Shown in pieces: positions 1 through 5,024 of a stretch of DNA of 5,024 nucleotides (its first letter is position 1; every line of letters starts with the position of its first letter). This DNA comes from Nitrospirota bacterium (GTDB taxonomy: Bacteria > Nitrospirota > Nitrospiria > Nitrospirales > Nitrospiraceae), in contig SCVQ01000384.1 of the NCBI GenBank assembly GCA_004296865.1, positions 1-5,024 on the forward strand. Direction: 5' to 3'. A program made the translations under genes and the position numbers. The notes beneath the pieces were generated by a model. That model searched no databases and was not told the DNA's origin. It worked only from the letters and a program-made list of their open reading frames with translations.

Positions 1-376
1 GGTGGGCCAGATACTCGGCCAGGCTCACCTCGTCCCGGTCCATCTCATAAGCGTCCAACCAGACGCGTCGCTGTGGTGATTCCGTATCGTCATACTGGGT
101 TTCCAGCCCGAAGGGATCATTATCCTTGCGGGTGGTGCCCATGAGGAACCAGCCGGCCGGGATGGTGACCAGGGGCGAGGCCTGGGCGAGCTTGGCGATC
201 GCGTTCAGGTGGCGGACCAGTTCGGTCGGCGGCCTGGTCGGCGGACTGACCGCAGCCACCGAGGGCGGCAATTCACTACGTCCCATCGCTGGCAGCAGGG
301 TGAGAACGGTGACGCTGAGGCGGATGAGGTGTCGGCCGAATTTGCGGAAGATGGCAGGGCTGATGGCGACCCTCAC
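1..376 (-). CDS. Exported formylglycine-generating-enzyme (SUMF1)-like protein, partial
   Basis: The 5' part of a leftward gene whose 3' end lies beyond base 1; 125 codons are visible. Translating the reverse strand from GTG at 376-374 gives a basic N-terminus (MRVAISPAIFRKFGRHLIRL), then a hydrophobic stretch (about residues 21-31, SVTVLTLLPAM). This looks like a signal peptide and is followed by a Pro/Ser-rich linker. The start of an FGE-sulfatase (SUMF1) domain follows from about residue 70: TIPAGWFLMGTT, a Pro after acidic residues (TESPQRRV), and LDAYEMDRDEVSLAEYL. This matches the family pattern IPAG-F-MG-...-E-P-H-V-L-...-I-D-EVT-A-Y. True FGEs oxidise a sulfatase cysteine to formylglycine. 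Many bacterial members with this fold have other or unknown roles, and the residues needed to decide lie outside the window. The GTG overlaps the stop of the upstream lipoprotein gene (GTGA). No clear Shine-Dalgarno sequence is seen, so translation is probably coupled. The family call is fairly secure; the enzymatic role is not. Confidence 0.85.
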   Translation of the reverse strand, partial: MRVAISPAIFRKFGRHLIRLSVTVLTLLPAMGRSELPPSVAAVSPPTRPPTELVRHLNAIAKLAQASPLVTIPAGWFLMGTTRKDNDPFGLETQYDDTESPQRRVWLDAYEMDRDEVSLAEYLAH

Positions 377-1134
377 AACTTGTTCGGCGTTGCGAGGGCT
401 TTGCTGATCTCTGCGATCAACCGCTGCTCAATCTCAGCCGTTTCTTCCGCGCTGGCGGCCAGCATGCGCCCCCCCTGCGCCATCTTTTCGAAGTCGGCCT
501 TCACGCTCAGTTTCGTTCCCTTGGACGGAAGGGTTTGCAGGGACAGGAGGTACTGGTTGCGAAACCCCGGCACCTCGAGGGACGCCGGCGCCGAGACCTT
601 GCGTTCCGTGGCATAGACGGCTTTTTGATCGGTCTTGAAGCTGACTTTCACTGTGTACCCGTTTCGGGAAAGCGCCTCTTCGGCGGCCTTGCTGACCGAG
701 GCAAGCGGCTGGGGCAATTCCTCCGACTGGCCGCCCTTGTCTTCCACGCGGAGCACGGGAACAGCCTGCGCTTTCTTTGCGGCCATGTGCTGGGCCTCGG
801 CGGTCAGCGTCTTATTTTCTTCCACCTTCGCCCCCAGCATGGAGGCCATGGCCCGACGCTCTGCCTCCACACGGTCGGTCTCCTTTTTGGCGTCCCGCAA
901 CTCTCTGTTCAGGAGGTCAATCTGCTGCTGCATCACCTTGTTGCCGTCCTGCAGCGAGGTGATCACCGATTCCTGCTTGGCCAGTTGCTTACGCAAGGTT
1001 TCATTCTCGATCTTGAGCGGCGATTCGTCCGGCTTGCAGCCGGCTACTGTGAGGGAGAGGCCAACCAGGATCATCGTCCCAATGAACGTACGGGGACTCA
1101 GGAGATTGCGAACTGTGCCGTCGGGCTTTTTCAT
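373..1134 (-). CDS. Coiled-coil outer-envelope lipoprotein of unknown function
   Basis: A 253-residue protein. The N-terminus has a basic segment (MKKPDGTVRN), a hydrophobic core (about residues 18-31, FIGTMILVGLSLTV) and a lipobox V-A-G-C, with the lipidated Cys at residue 33. It should therefore be a lipoprotein cleaved by signal peptidase II. Lys follows the Cys rather than Asp, which in the E. coli scheme favours the outer membrane. Residues about 40-120 are rich in Glu, Lys, Gln and Leu with heptad-like spacing (KIENETLRKQLAKQES and onward), predicting a long coiled coil. The C-terminal part (about 130-253) is a mixed domain I do not recognise. ATG at 1134 was chosen because GGAG lies 8 bases upstream and the signal peptide begins there. 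An in-frame ATG at 1179 has no Shine-Dalgarno and would add 15 residues ahead of the signal. It overlaps the downstream SUMF1-like gene by 4 bases, suggesting a joint envelope role. Partner and function are unknown. Confidence 0.85.
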   Translation of the reverse strand: MKKPDGTVRNLLSPRTFIGTMILVGLSLTVAGCKPDESPLKIENETLRKQLAKQESVITSLQDGNKVMQQQIDLLNRELRDAKKETDRVEAERRAMASMLGAKVEENKTLTAEAQHMAAKKAQAVPVLRVEDKGGQSEELPQPLASVSKAAEEALSRNGYTVKVSFKTDQKAVYATERKVSAPASLEVPGFRNQYLLSLQTLPSKGTKLSVKADFEKMAQGGRMLAASAEETAEIEQRLIAEISKALATPNKL

Positions 1135-1142
1135 GCAGACTG

Positions 1143-1146
1143 CTCC
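1143..1146 (-). promoter_or_regulatory. Ribosome binding site of the lipoprotein gene
   Basis: On the reverse strand GGAG lies 8 bases before the ATG at 1134. It is the main reason for choosing that start over the in-frame ATG at 1179, which has no comparable sequence before it. Confidence 0.6.
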
Positions 1147-1189
1147 AATAGCTGCTTCCCTCAAGGTCGGTGTCACCATTCAGGGCCGG

Positions 1190-1218
1190 ATTCTAGGCCC
1201 GATCCGAGTTTAATGCAA
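1190..1218 (-). promoter_or_regulatory. Putative sigma70-type promoter of the leftward lipoprotein/SUMF1 unit
   Basis: On the reverse strand a TAGAAT -10 hexamer (1195-1190; five of six bases match TATAAT) lies 17 bases from TTGCAT (1218-1213). Shifting by one base gives TTTGCA with an 18-base spacer. Transcription would begin near 1183, leaving a leader of roughly 48 bases before the ATG at 1134. This fits the chosen start and leaves no room for a Shine-Dalgarno in front of the ATG at 1179. The -35 match is weak, so the call is tentative. Confidence 0.4.
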
Positions 1219-1226
1219 ACCTTGCA
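1214..1226. repeat. Small inverted repeat TGCAA-ACC-TTGCA in the divergent gap
   Basis: Perfect 5-base arms around a 3-base centre overlap the -35 region of the putative leftward promoter. The position would suit an operator, but 5-base arms are common by chance and no regulator is encoded nearby. Confidence 0.25.
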
Positions 1227-1356
1227 CGTGAGGTGAAGCATTTAATCTGCTATGGCCCTAGATAGTCCTTCACGTTATGGCCGCATGGGTTACTTGCCAA
1301 CCTGTGTCGGGGACGATAGGATGGTGCACCGGCAAAGGGCCGATGACCGAGGGCCT

Positions 1357-2007
1357 ATGGCTGACTCGATGAATGGACTGATCCGCAAGACGTTTTCCGT
1401 GCCGCCGCTGGGCTGCAACTGTTCGATCCTCGGCGACCCGGTCACCAAACAGGCGATCGTGGTGGATCCGGGCGGGGCGCCTGAACGCATCCTGCAAGAG
1501 GTCCAGGCCCTGGGTCTGACCGTCGTGAGCATCCTGCACACCCATGCCCATTTCGACCACTTCCTGGCTTCCGGCGAAATGAAGAAGGCGACCGGGGCGA
1601 CGCTCTGCCTGCATGCCGATGATCGCGAGCTCTGGGAGATGCTGGAGGTGCAGTGCCGCCTCTTCGGAGTGCCCTACGTGCCGGTCCCGTTGCCCGAGTA
1701 CTGGCTGCAGGATGAAGAGAAGATTGTGCTCGGCGGCATCGAAGGGCAAGCGTTGCACACGCCGGGTCATACGCCGGGGTCCATGAGTTTTCACTTTGCC
1801 CAAGCGCAACTGGTGCTGGCCGGAGATACCCTCTTCCGGGGCGGCATCGGCCGCACCGATCTCTGGGGCGGCGATTTCGACGCGATCGAGCAGTCCATCC
1901 GGGAGCGGCTCTATACGTTGCATGAAACGACCTGCGTCATCACGGGACATGGACCGGAGACCTCCATCGGAATGGAGCGGGAGTCCAATGCCTTCGTCCG
2001 CGGCTAA
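1357..2007 (+). CDS. Metallo-beta-lactamase-fold hydrolase, glyoxalase II-like
   Basis: A 216-residue MBL-fold hydrolase. From the chosen start, the metal-binding signature HTHAHFDH covers residues 61-68, giving H63, H65, D67 and H68 as ligands. Further ligands are H138 in HTPGHTPGS, D157 in LAGDTLF and H198 in ITGHGP. The FRGGIGRTDLWGGD stretch (160-173) is typical of the short glyoxalase II / YcbL / ETHE1-like branch, whose members hydrolyse thioesters such as S-lactoylglutathione or oxidise persulfides. The real substrate cannot be told. No signal peptide is seen, so it is probably cytoplasmic, with two metal ions. Length fits the usual 205-220 residues. The start is uncertain: ATG 1357 has GAGG four bases before it; ATG 1369 is closest to the domain start (MNGLIRKTF); ATG 1321 has only a weak GGA; and the frame is open back to ATG 1252, but that extension shows no family resemblance. 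It is divergent from the lipoprotein gene and 97 bases before the DUF151 gene. Confidence 0.9.
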   Translation: MADSMNGLIRKTFSVPPLGCNCSILGDPVTKQAIVVDPGGAPERILQEVQALGLTVVSILHTHAHFDHFLASGEMKKATGATLCLHADDRELWEMLEVQCRLFGVPYVPVPLPEYWLQDEEKIVLGGIEGQALHTPGHTPGSMSFHFAQAQLVLAGDTLFRGGIGRTDLWGGDFDAIEQSIRERLYTLHETTCVITGHGPETSIGMERESNAFVRG

Positions 2008-2094
2008 GCCATCCGAGGGGCGTTACACTGCAGCGATCAACGGCGGTAAGTATGAGGGAGCTTATTGGTATCGGTCTGCGACGAAACTCCGAAA

Positions 2095-2099
2095 GGAGG
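2095..2099 (+). promoter_or_regulatory. Strong ribosome binding site of the DUF151 gene
   Basis: GGAGG within GAAAGGAGGA sits 5 bases before the ATG at 2105. It is the best Shine-Dalgarno sequence in the window. It fixes the start of the DUF151 gene, whose frame is open further upstream inside the hydrolase gene. Confidence 0.85.
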
Positions 2100-2104
2100 A
2101 AGCC

Positions 2105-2641
2105 ATGAAACGTTTAGGCCTGTCGCTTGTGCTCTGTGCGGTGGGAGGACTCTGTCTGGGCTTATCCGGAGCCGTCTCGCAGGTGGGGCAAGTCCTGCAA
2201 GCTCCGATGGTCGCGGCGGCCTCGTCACCGGCCCAAGTTGAAATCAAGGATGTGGACGTGCGTCTGTCGGACCAGGGGCCGGTTGTTCTGCTGAAAGCGG
2301 AGAATCGGGCGATCCCGATTTTCGTGGATCCAACGGTGGCCGGCTCGATTCTGGGGGCTCTGACCGGGCAGAAAATGCGACGGCCGCTCTCCCACGATCT
2401 GATGCATTCAATCCTGACCGGGTTCGGCGGGACAGTCACGAAGACCGTGATCACGTTGAAGGACGGGGTCTACTATGGTGCCCTCACGGTGGCGATGCCG
2501 AACATGTCGAAGGTGTTCGACAGCCGGTCCTCCGATGCGATCGCTCTGGCGATCCACTTCAAGGCGCCGATTCTGGTGGGCCGGGACTTGCTGGAGTCGG
2601 CAGGCACCGTGATGCCGGATACCAAAGAGCTCACCTTGTAA
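2105..2641 (+). CDS. Bifunctional nuclease (DUF151) family protein with N-terminal export signal
   Basis: A 178-residue protein. Residues about 45-168 match the DUF151 / bifunctional nuclease (BFN) domain: VEIKDVDVRLSDQGPVVLL, AIPIFVDP, RRPLSHDLMHSIL (92-104) and the hallmark RSSDAIALAIHFKAPILV (141-158). Family members have been linked to nuclease activity on DNA and RNA, and in plants to stress signalling. Most bacterial ones are uncharacterised, so the activity here is inferred. Unusually, the domain follows a signal-like N-terminus: MKR, then a long hydrophobic run (residues 4-24, with Cys11 and Cys17), then a Ser/Ala-rich stretch ending about residue 42. There is no lipobox, so a cleaved signal peptide or membrane anchor is expected, placing the domain outside the cytoplasm. 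The start is set by GGAGG five bases upstream. It lies 97 bases after the hydrolase gene and 97 before the HExxH gene. Confidence 0.85.
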   Translation: MKRLGLSLVLCAVGGLCLGLSGAVSQVGQVLQAPMVAAASSPAQVEIKDVDVRLSDQGPVVLLKAENRAIPIFVDPTVAGSILGALTGQKMRRPLSHDLMHSILTGFGGTVTKTVITLKDGVYYGALTVAMPNMSKVFDSRSSDAIALAIHFKAPILVGRDLLESAGTVMPDTKELTL

Positions 2642-2738
2642 GTCGAACGAACCCATCGCGACGAGCATCCTTCCGGTGTGTGCTTGCCGGACACCGTAAA
2701 TCGGCGTTGCAGCCGGAACGGAACAAGACAAAACCTCC

Positions 2739-4289
2739 ATGCCCCCACCGATCACCCTCTTCAACGCGGATGGACTTTCCTCGCTGCAGCGCGAGTTCCG
2801 GTCGTCTATGCACAGCCTCTTGTTCGATCTCTGCGATGATCTGGAGGGTCGCTACCGACCGGCGATGGTCTCTTTGCAGCTGCCGCTGGACTATTTCCGT
2901 TTTTTGGGCGAGGCGCTCGCGCCGGGCGACTACGCAAGTTGGAAAGTGGTCGGGTGGATCGAGGAACTGAATGACCTGGTGTACTTCATCGACCTCCGGG
3001 AACAGTTTCGCCGCGAAGGGAATCCCGTTCGATTCGTGCGCGACCTCTTTGCCGAATGTGAAGAGAAGTTCTACGAAAACAGTTATCGCGACGATCTGTT
3101 TCCAGCCGGCACTCCCCAAGCGGCCGGGCTTGGGCAACGGCTTACCGATCTCTGCGCTCGTCTGGCGCGGCAAGTCACGGCGGAGTCTTTGTTTTTGATT
3201 TCCGGCTTGCCCTGCGTCTGGTTGGCGCGAAAGACGACGCAATCGAGGGGGCCGTGGGCAGTGGCCTGTGATCTGGGTCCCAACTTCGAGCGAGCCGAAT
3301 TGTCCGGACGCATCTCGGTCGGTCTGGATGGAGCCTATCTGGATCCTCCCCCTGGTCTCAAGAGGACGCTTGTTGGGGCAAAGCGCACGGCGTTCCTCAT
3401 CCGTCCGCAGGCGATGGCGTTACGGGCCGATGGGAAGATGGTGCCCGTGCTCACCTATGACAACGGGTGCCGGTGGCACTGGCGCACGACGGCGCCCTGT
3501 CTGCTGAGGCCGCCGAGCGAGTCCTGGCCCAGAGGCCTCACGCTGGGGCCGACCCTCGTCTATCGAAAGGATCTGTCCCCCTGGCGCGTCGTCGAAACGG
3601 ACCCATCGCTGGCGATACGCATTCAACGCGCGGTGGACACCATCTCGCAGGCTTGGCCGGACGGGGCGCGTATCCTCGGGCTCCTGACGTCCCGCATCGT
3701 GCCCCTCAAGGCGCGTGGCGTGGTGAGCTTTAGTTATCGTCACAGGCCCGGGATCTCCTTCATCAACACGTTCGAGCGCGACGCGTTCGACCTGATCGAC
3801 GACCTCGTGCATGAGAACAGCCACCATCATCTGAATCTGTTGCTGCGGAAATACGACATGCGCCGGGGGGACCGCAACCAGGAGGTGTTTTATTCTCCCT
3901 GGAGACGCAGCCTGCGGCCCTTGCACGGGATCCTGCACGCGACCTTTACCTTCACGATGGGCGCGGTGCTGTTCGACCGGCTCTCGTTCTGCACGGCGGC
4001 TGGATTCGGGGCGCAGCAGAGGCTGCGGGCTCGCTTCCGCTGCGTGGAAGAAGTGGAGTCGGTGAGCTATTCGATCCGCGATCTCTCCCATGCGGCCGAT
4101 CGACTCGGCTGGCTCAGTCCATCCGGCGTGGCGCTCGTGAGGGCGCTCGCAGGCCGGCTCGCGTCGGTGCGGAGGCGCAGTGCGTCCTTTCGCCGTCAGA
4201 TCCTGCGGTCGCGCTATGGGCCGGCATTGCGCCGCCACATCCACACGCTGGAACAGGCCCGCGCGACGTATGGATTTCCAAAGCCGTAA
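2739..4289 (+). CDS. HExxH-motif peptide-modification protein (2-oxoglutarate-dependent peptide beta-hydroxylase type)
   Basis: A 516-residue protein with no signal peptide or membrane segment. The diagnostic part is central to C-terminal. DLVHENSHHHLNLLL holds HENSH at residues 358-362, followed by FYSPWRRSLRPLHGILHATFTF (about 384-405). The HExxH plus PWR-x-x-x-RP block matches the mod_HExxH family (TIGR04267), found with RiPP clusters. Some members are iron- and 2-oxoglutarate-dependent peptide beta-hydroxylases rather than proteases. By analogy H358 and H362 are metal ligands, H400 could be the third, and R389 or R393 could hold 2-oxoglutarate; these are inferences. The N-terminal 300 residues (several WxxW-poor, Leu/Arg-rich stretches) are not recognised. 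The C-terminal 100 residues are Arg-rich and helical in character. ATG 2739 is the first start after an in-frame stop at 2698-2700; its Shine-Dalgarno is poor. No precursor peptide, leader-binding protein or transporter gene adjoins it. A zinc peptidase is the alternative. Confidence 0.75.
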   Translation: MPPPITLFNADGLSSLQREFRSSMHSLLFDLCDDLEGRYRPAMVSLQLPLDYFRFLGEALAPGDYASWKVVGWIEELNDLVYFIDLREQFRREGNPVRFVRDLFAECEEKFYENSYRDDLFPAGTPQAAGLGQRLTDLCARLARQVTAESLFLISGLPCVWLARKTTQSRGPWAVACDLGPNFERAELSGRISVGLDGAYLDPPPGLKRTLVGAKRTAFLIRPQAMALRADGKMVPVLTYDNGCRWHWRTTAPCLLRPPSESWPRGLTLGPTLVYRKDLSPWRVVETDPSLAIRIQRAVDTISQAWPDGARILGLLTSRIVPLKARGVVSFSYRHRPGISFINTFERDAFDLIDDLVHENSHHHLNLLLRKYDMRRGDRNQEVFYSPWRRSLRPLHGILHATFTFTMGAVLFDRLSFCTAAGFGAQQRLRARFRCVEEVESVSYSIRDLSHAADRLGWLSPSGVALVRALAGRLASVRRRSASFRRQILRSRYGPALRRHIHTLEQARATYGFPKP

Positions 4290-4306
4290 GTGTTTGGCCG
4301 GGGCTC

Positions 4307-4337
4307 TTGCTTTACTTCGGTAGGGGCCTTGTATAAG
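4307..4337 (+). promoter_or_regulatory. Possible promoter before the STAS-domain gene
   Basis: TATAAG (4332-4337; five of six bases match the -10 consensus) is preceded by TTGCTT (4307-4312) with a long 19-base spacer. It lies in the 76-base gap after the HExxH gene and would give a leader of about 22 bases before the ATG at 4366. It suggests the STAS gene may be transcribed on its own. The spacer is unfavourable, so confidence is low. Confidence 0.3.
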
Positions 4338-4365
4338 CTGGTGCCCGCTCCCGGATAGACTCTTC

Positions 4366-5024
4366 ATGGAACTTGCTAAGCGGCAGATCGGCGATCGGCT
4401 GGACGTGGCTGTGAAGGGACGGCTCGATGCCTACTGGGCCGAGCATTTAGCCCGATTGCTGGCTGAGGCGATCGGTGGAGGCACGCGCCATCTCCGGCTC
4501 GACCTGGGGGAGGTGGACTATCTGAGTTCCGCCGGTATCCGCGTGTTGCTGCAATACTACAAGCAATTGAAGGGGGGGCGGGGATCGTTCCTGGTCTCCG
4601 CCACGTCGGCGCCGGTCAAGACCGTGTTGGCGCTCGTGGGGCTCGAAGAATTGTTGGGAGGCAAGGGGGAGCCATCCCCGTCTCGGTCCGGTGGCGTCGG
4701 TGAGAGCGACGAACAGAGCCGGGTCACCTTGCTTGACCGGGGCGCCGCCAGGTTCGAGGTCTTCGCCGGTTCTCCCTTTGCATCACTGAGCTGTCGGGCG
4801 ATCGGCGATCCGGGTCTTCTTTCGGGAGGCCTGTGTGCCCGTCGCACGCAAAGCCTCCCGATGCAGTTCCCTCAGGGAGCGTTTGCGGTGGGCCTGGGTG
4901 CGTTGGGCTACGACTTTCAGGATTGTCGAGATCGGTTTGGAGAATTCTTGGCTGTGGCCGGGGCCCTTGTCTATCGCCCGACGGGGATGAGGCCCGTGCC
5001 GGATTACCAGCTCCAAGCCGGGGC
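4366..5024 (+). CDS. STAS-domain anti-sigma-factor antagonist-like protein with unassigned C-terminal region, partial
   Basis: The frame is open from ATG 4366 to the right edge (219 full codons, no stop). Residues about 1-98 form a STAS domain of the SpoIIAA/RsbV type: GRLDAYWAEHL, LRLDLGEVDYLSSAGIRVLL (43-62), then SAPVKTVLALVGLEELL (81-97). Aligned with SpoIIAA, Ser55 takes the place of the phosphorylated Ser58. A partner-switching role, binding an anti-sigma kinase when unphosphorylated, is therefore plausible. No kinase, phosphatase or sigma factor is in view. A Gly/Ser/Pro-rich linker (about 98-118) leads to a second region from about 119 that I cannot assign. It includes GAFAVGLGALGYDFQDCRDR (171-190), then FGEFLAVAGALVYRP and a PDY motif at 212-214. 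The linker and change of character suggest a real second domain. No signal peptide is seen. The start has only a weak GGA about 11 bases upstream, but it places the STAS fold at the usual N-terminal position. Confidence 0.85.
   Translation, partial: MELAKRQIGDRLDVAVKGRLDAYWAEHLARLLAEAIGGGTRHLRLDLGEVDYLSSAGIRVLLQYYKQLKGGRGSFLVSATSAPVKTVLALVGLEELLGGKGEPSPSRSGGVGESDEQSRVTLLDRGAARFEVFAGSPFASLSCRAIGDPGLLSGGLCARRTQSLPMQFPQGAFAVGLGALGYDFQDCRDRFGEFLAVAGALVYRPTGMRPVPDYQLQAG
4822..4861. repeat. Strong interrupted hairpin inside the STAS-domain gene
   Basis: TCGGGAGGC (4822-4830) pairs perfectly with GCCTCCCGA (4853-4861). Inside it GTGTGC (4833-4838) pairs with GCACGC (4844-4849) with one G-U pair, around a 5-base CCGTC loop. 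Only CT and AAA are unpaired between the two stems. There is no T-run after it, and it lies mid-gene, so it is not called a terminator. Confidence 0.55.

Noticed and set aside
535..1236. Two plus-strand open frames (535-1236 and 635-1213) opposite the lipoprotein gene.
   Set aside because: The minus strand there has a lipobox, coiled coil, ribosome binding site and coupling to the next gene. The plus-strand products show no motif or start signal.
1270..1950. A 226-codon minus-strand open frame opposite the MBL-fold hydrolase.
   Set aside because: It lies entirely opposite a gene with all metal-binding motifs, and its His/Arg-rich product is a typical antisense shadow.
1796..2104. In-frame upstream extension of the DUF151 frame into the hydrolase gene.
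   Set aside because: The extension is low-complexity Ser/Arg/Pro sequence overlapping a real gene in another frame. GGAGG before 2105 and the signal-like N-terminus fix the start there.
2674..2696. Inverted repeat CGGTGT / ACACCG with an 11-base loop after the DUF151 gene.
   Set aside because: The stem is short, the loop is large and no T-run follows on either strand, so it does not make a convincing terminator.
3420..4367. A 315-codon open frame on the minus strand opposite the HExxH gene.
   Set aside because: The plus-strand frame carries recognisable family motifs. The antisense product is Arg/Pro/His-rich without motifs, as expected for the shadow of a GC-rich gene.
4386..4810. Direct repeat of GATCGGCGATC at 4386-4396 and 4800-4810.
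   Set aside because: It is only 11 bases, and both copies encode an Ile-Gly-Asp stretch within the same GC-rich gene, so chance is a sufficient explanation.

Overview
The window is GC-rich, densely coding bacterial DNA holding six protein genes and no RNA gene, mobile element or CRISPR array. The combination suggests a Gram-negative, environmental, Nitrospira-like bacterium: a lipoprotein with a coiled coil, an exported sulfatase-modifying-factor-like protein, a DUF151 protein, an orphan HExxH-type protein and a STAS protein. This taxonomic guess rests on gene content and composition only and is an inference.

Left part (minus strand, 1-1134): a two-gene unit reads leftward. A coiled-coil lipoprotein (373-1134) overlaps by four bases (GTGA) the GTG start of an exported formylglycine-generating-enzyme (FGE/SUMF1)-like protein. 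That second gene runs off the left edge after 125 codons. Both products should act in the cell envelope, and the overlap implies coupled translation. A plausible sigma70-type promoter lies at 1190-1218.

Centre (plus strand, 1357-2641): a divergent gap of about 220 bases (1135-1356) holds the leftward promoter and a small palindrome. It precedes a glyoxalase II-like metallo-beta-lactamase-fold hydrolase (1357-2007). After 97 bases comes a DUF151 'bifunctional nuclease' protein (2105-2641) with a very strong ribosome binding site and an apparent N-terminal export signal.

Right part (2739-5024): a 516-residue protein of the HExxH-containing peptide-modification family (mod_HExxH, 2-oxoglutarate-dependent peptide beta-hydroxylase type) carries the motifs HENSH and PWRRSLRP. 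No candidate RiPP precursor or other maturation gene is visible beside it. The last gene (4366 to the right edge, incomplete) is a STAS-domain anti-sigma-factor-antagonist-like protein fused to a C-terminal region I cannot name. A strong hairpin sequence lies inside that gene at 4822-4861. The four rightward genes are spaced by 76-97 bases, so they may be partly co-transcribed, but nothing ties them into one pathway.

The most interesting points are the stand-alone HExxH enzyme, the exported DUF151 protein, the envelope pair on the left and the unassigned domain behind the STAS domain.
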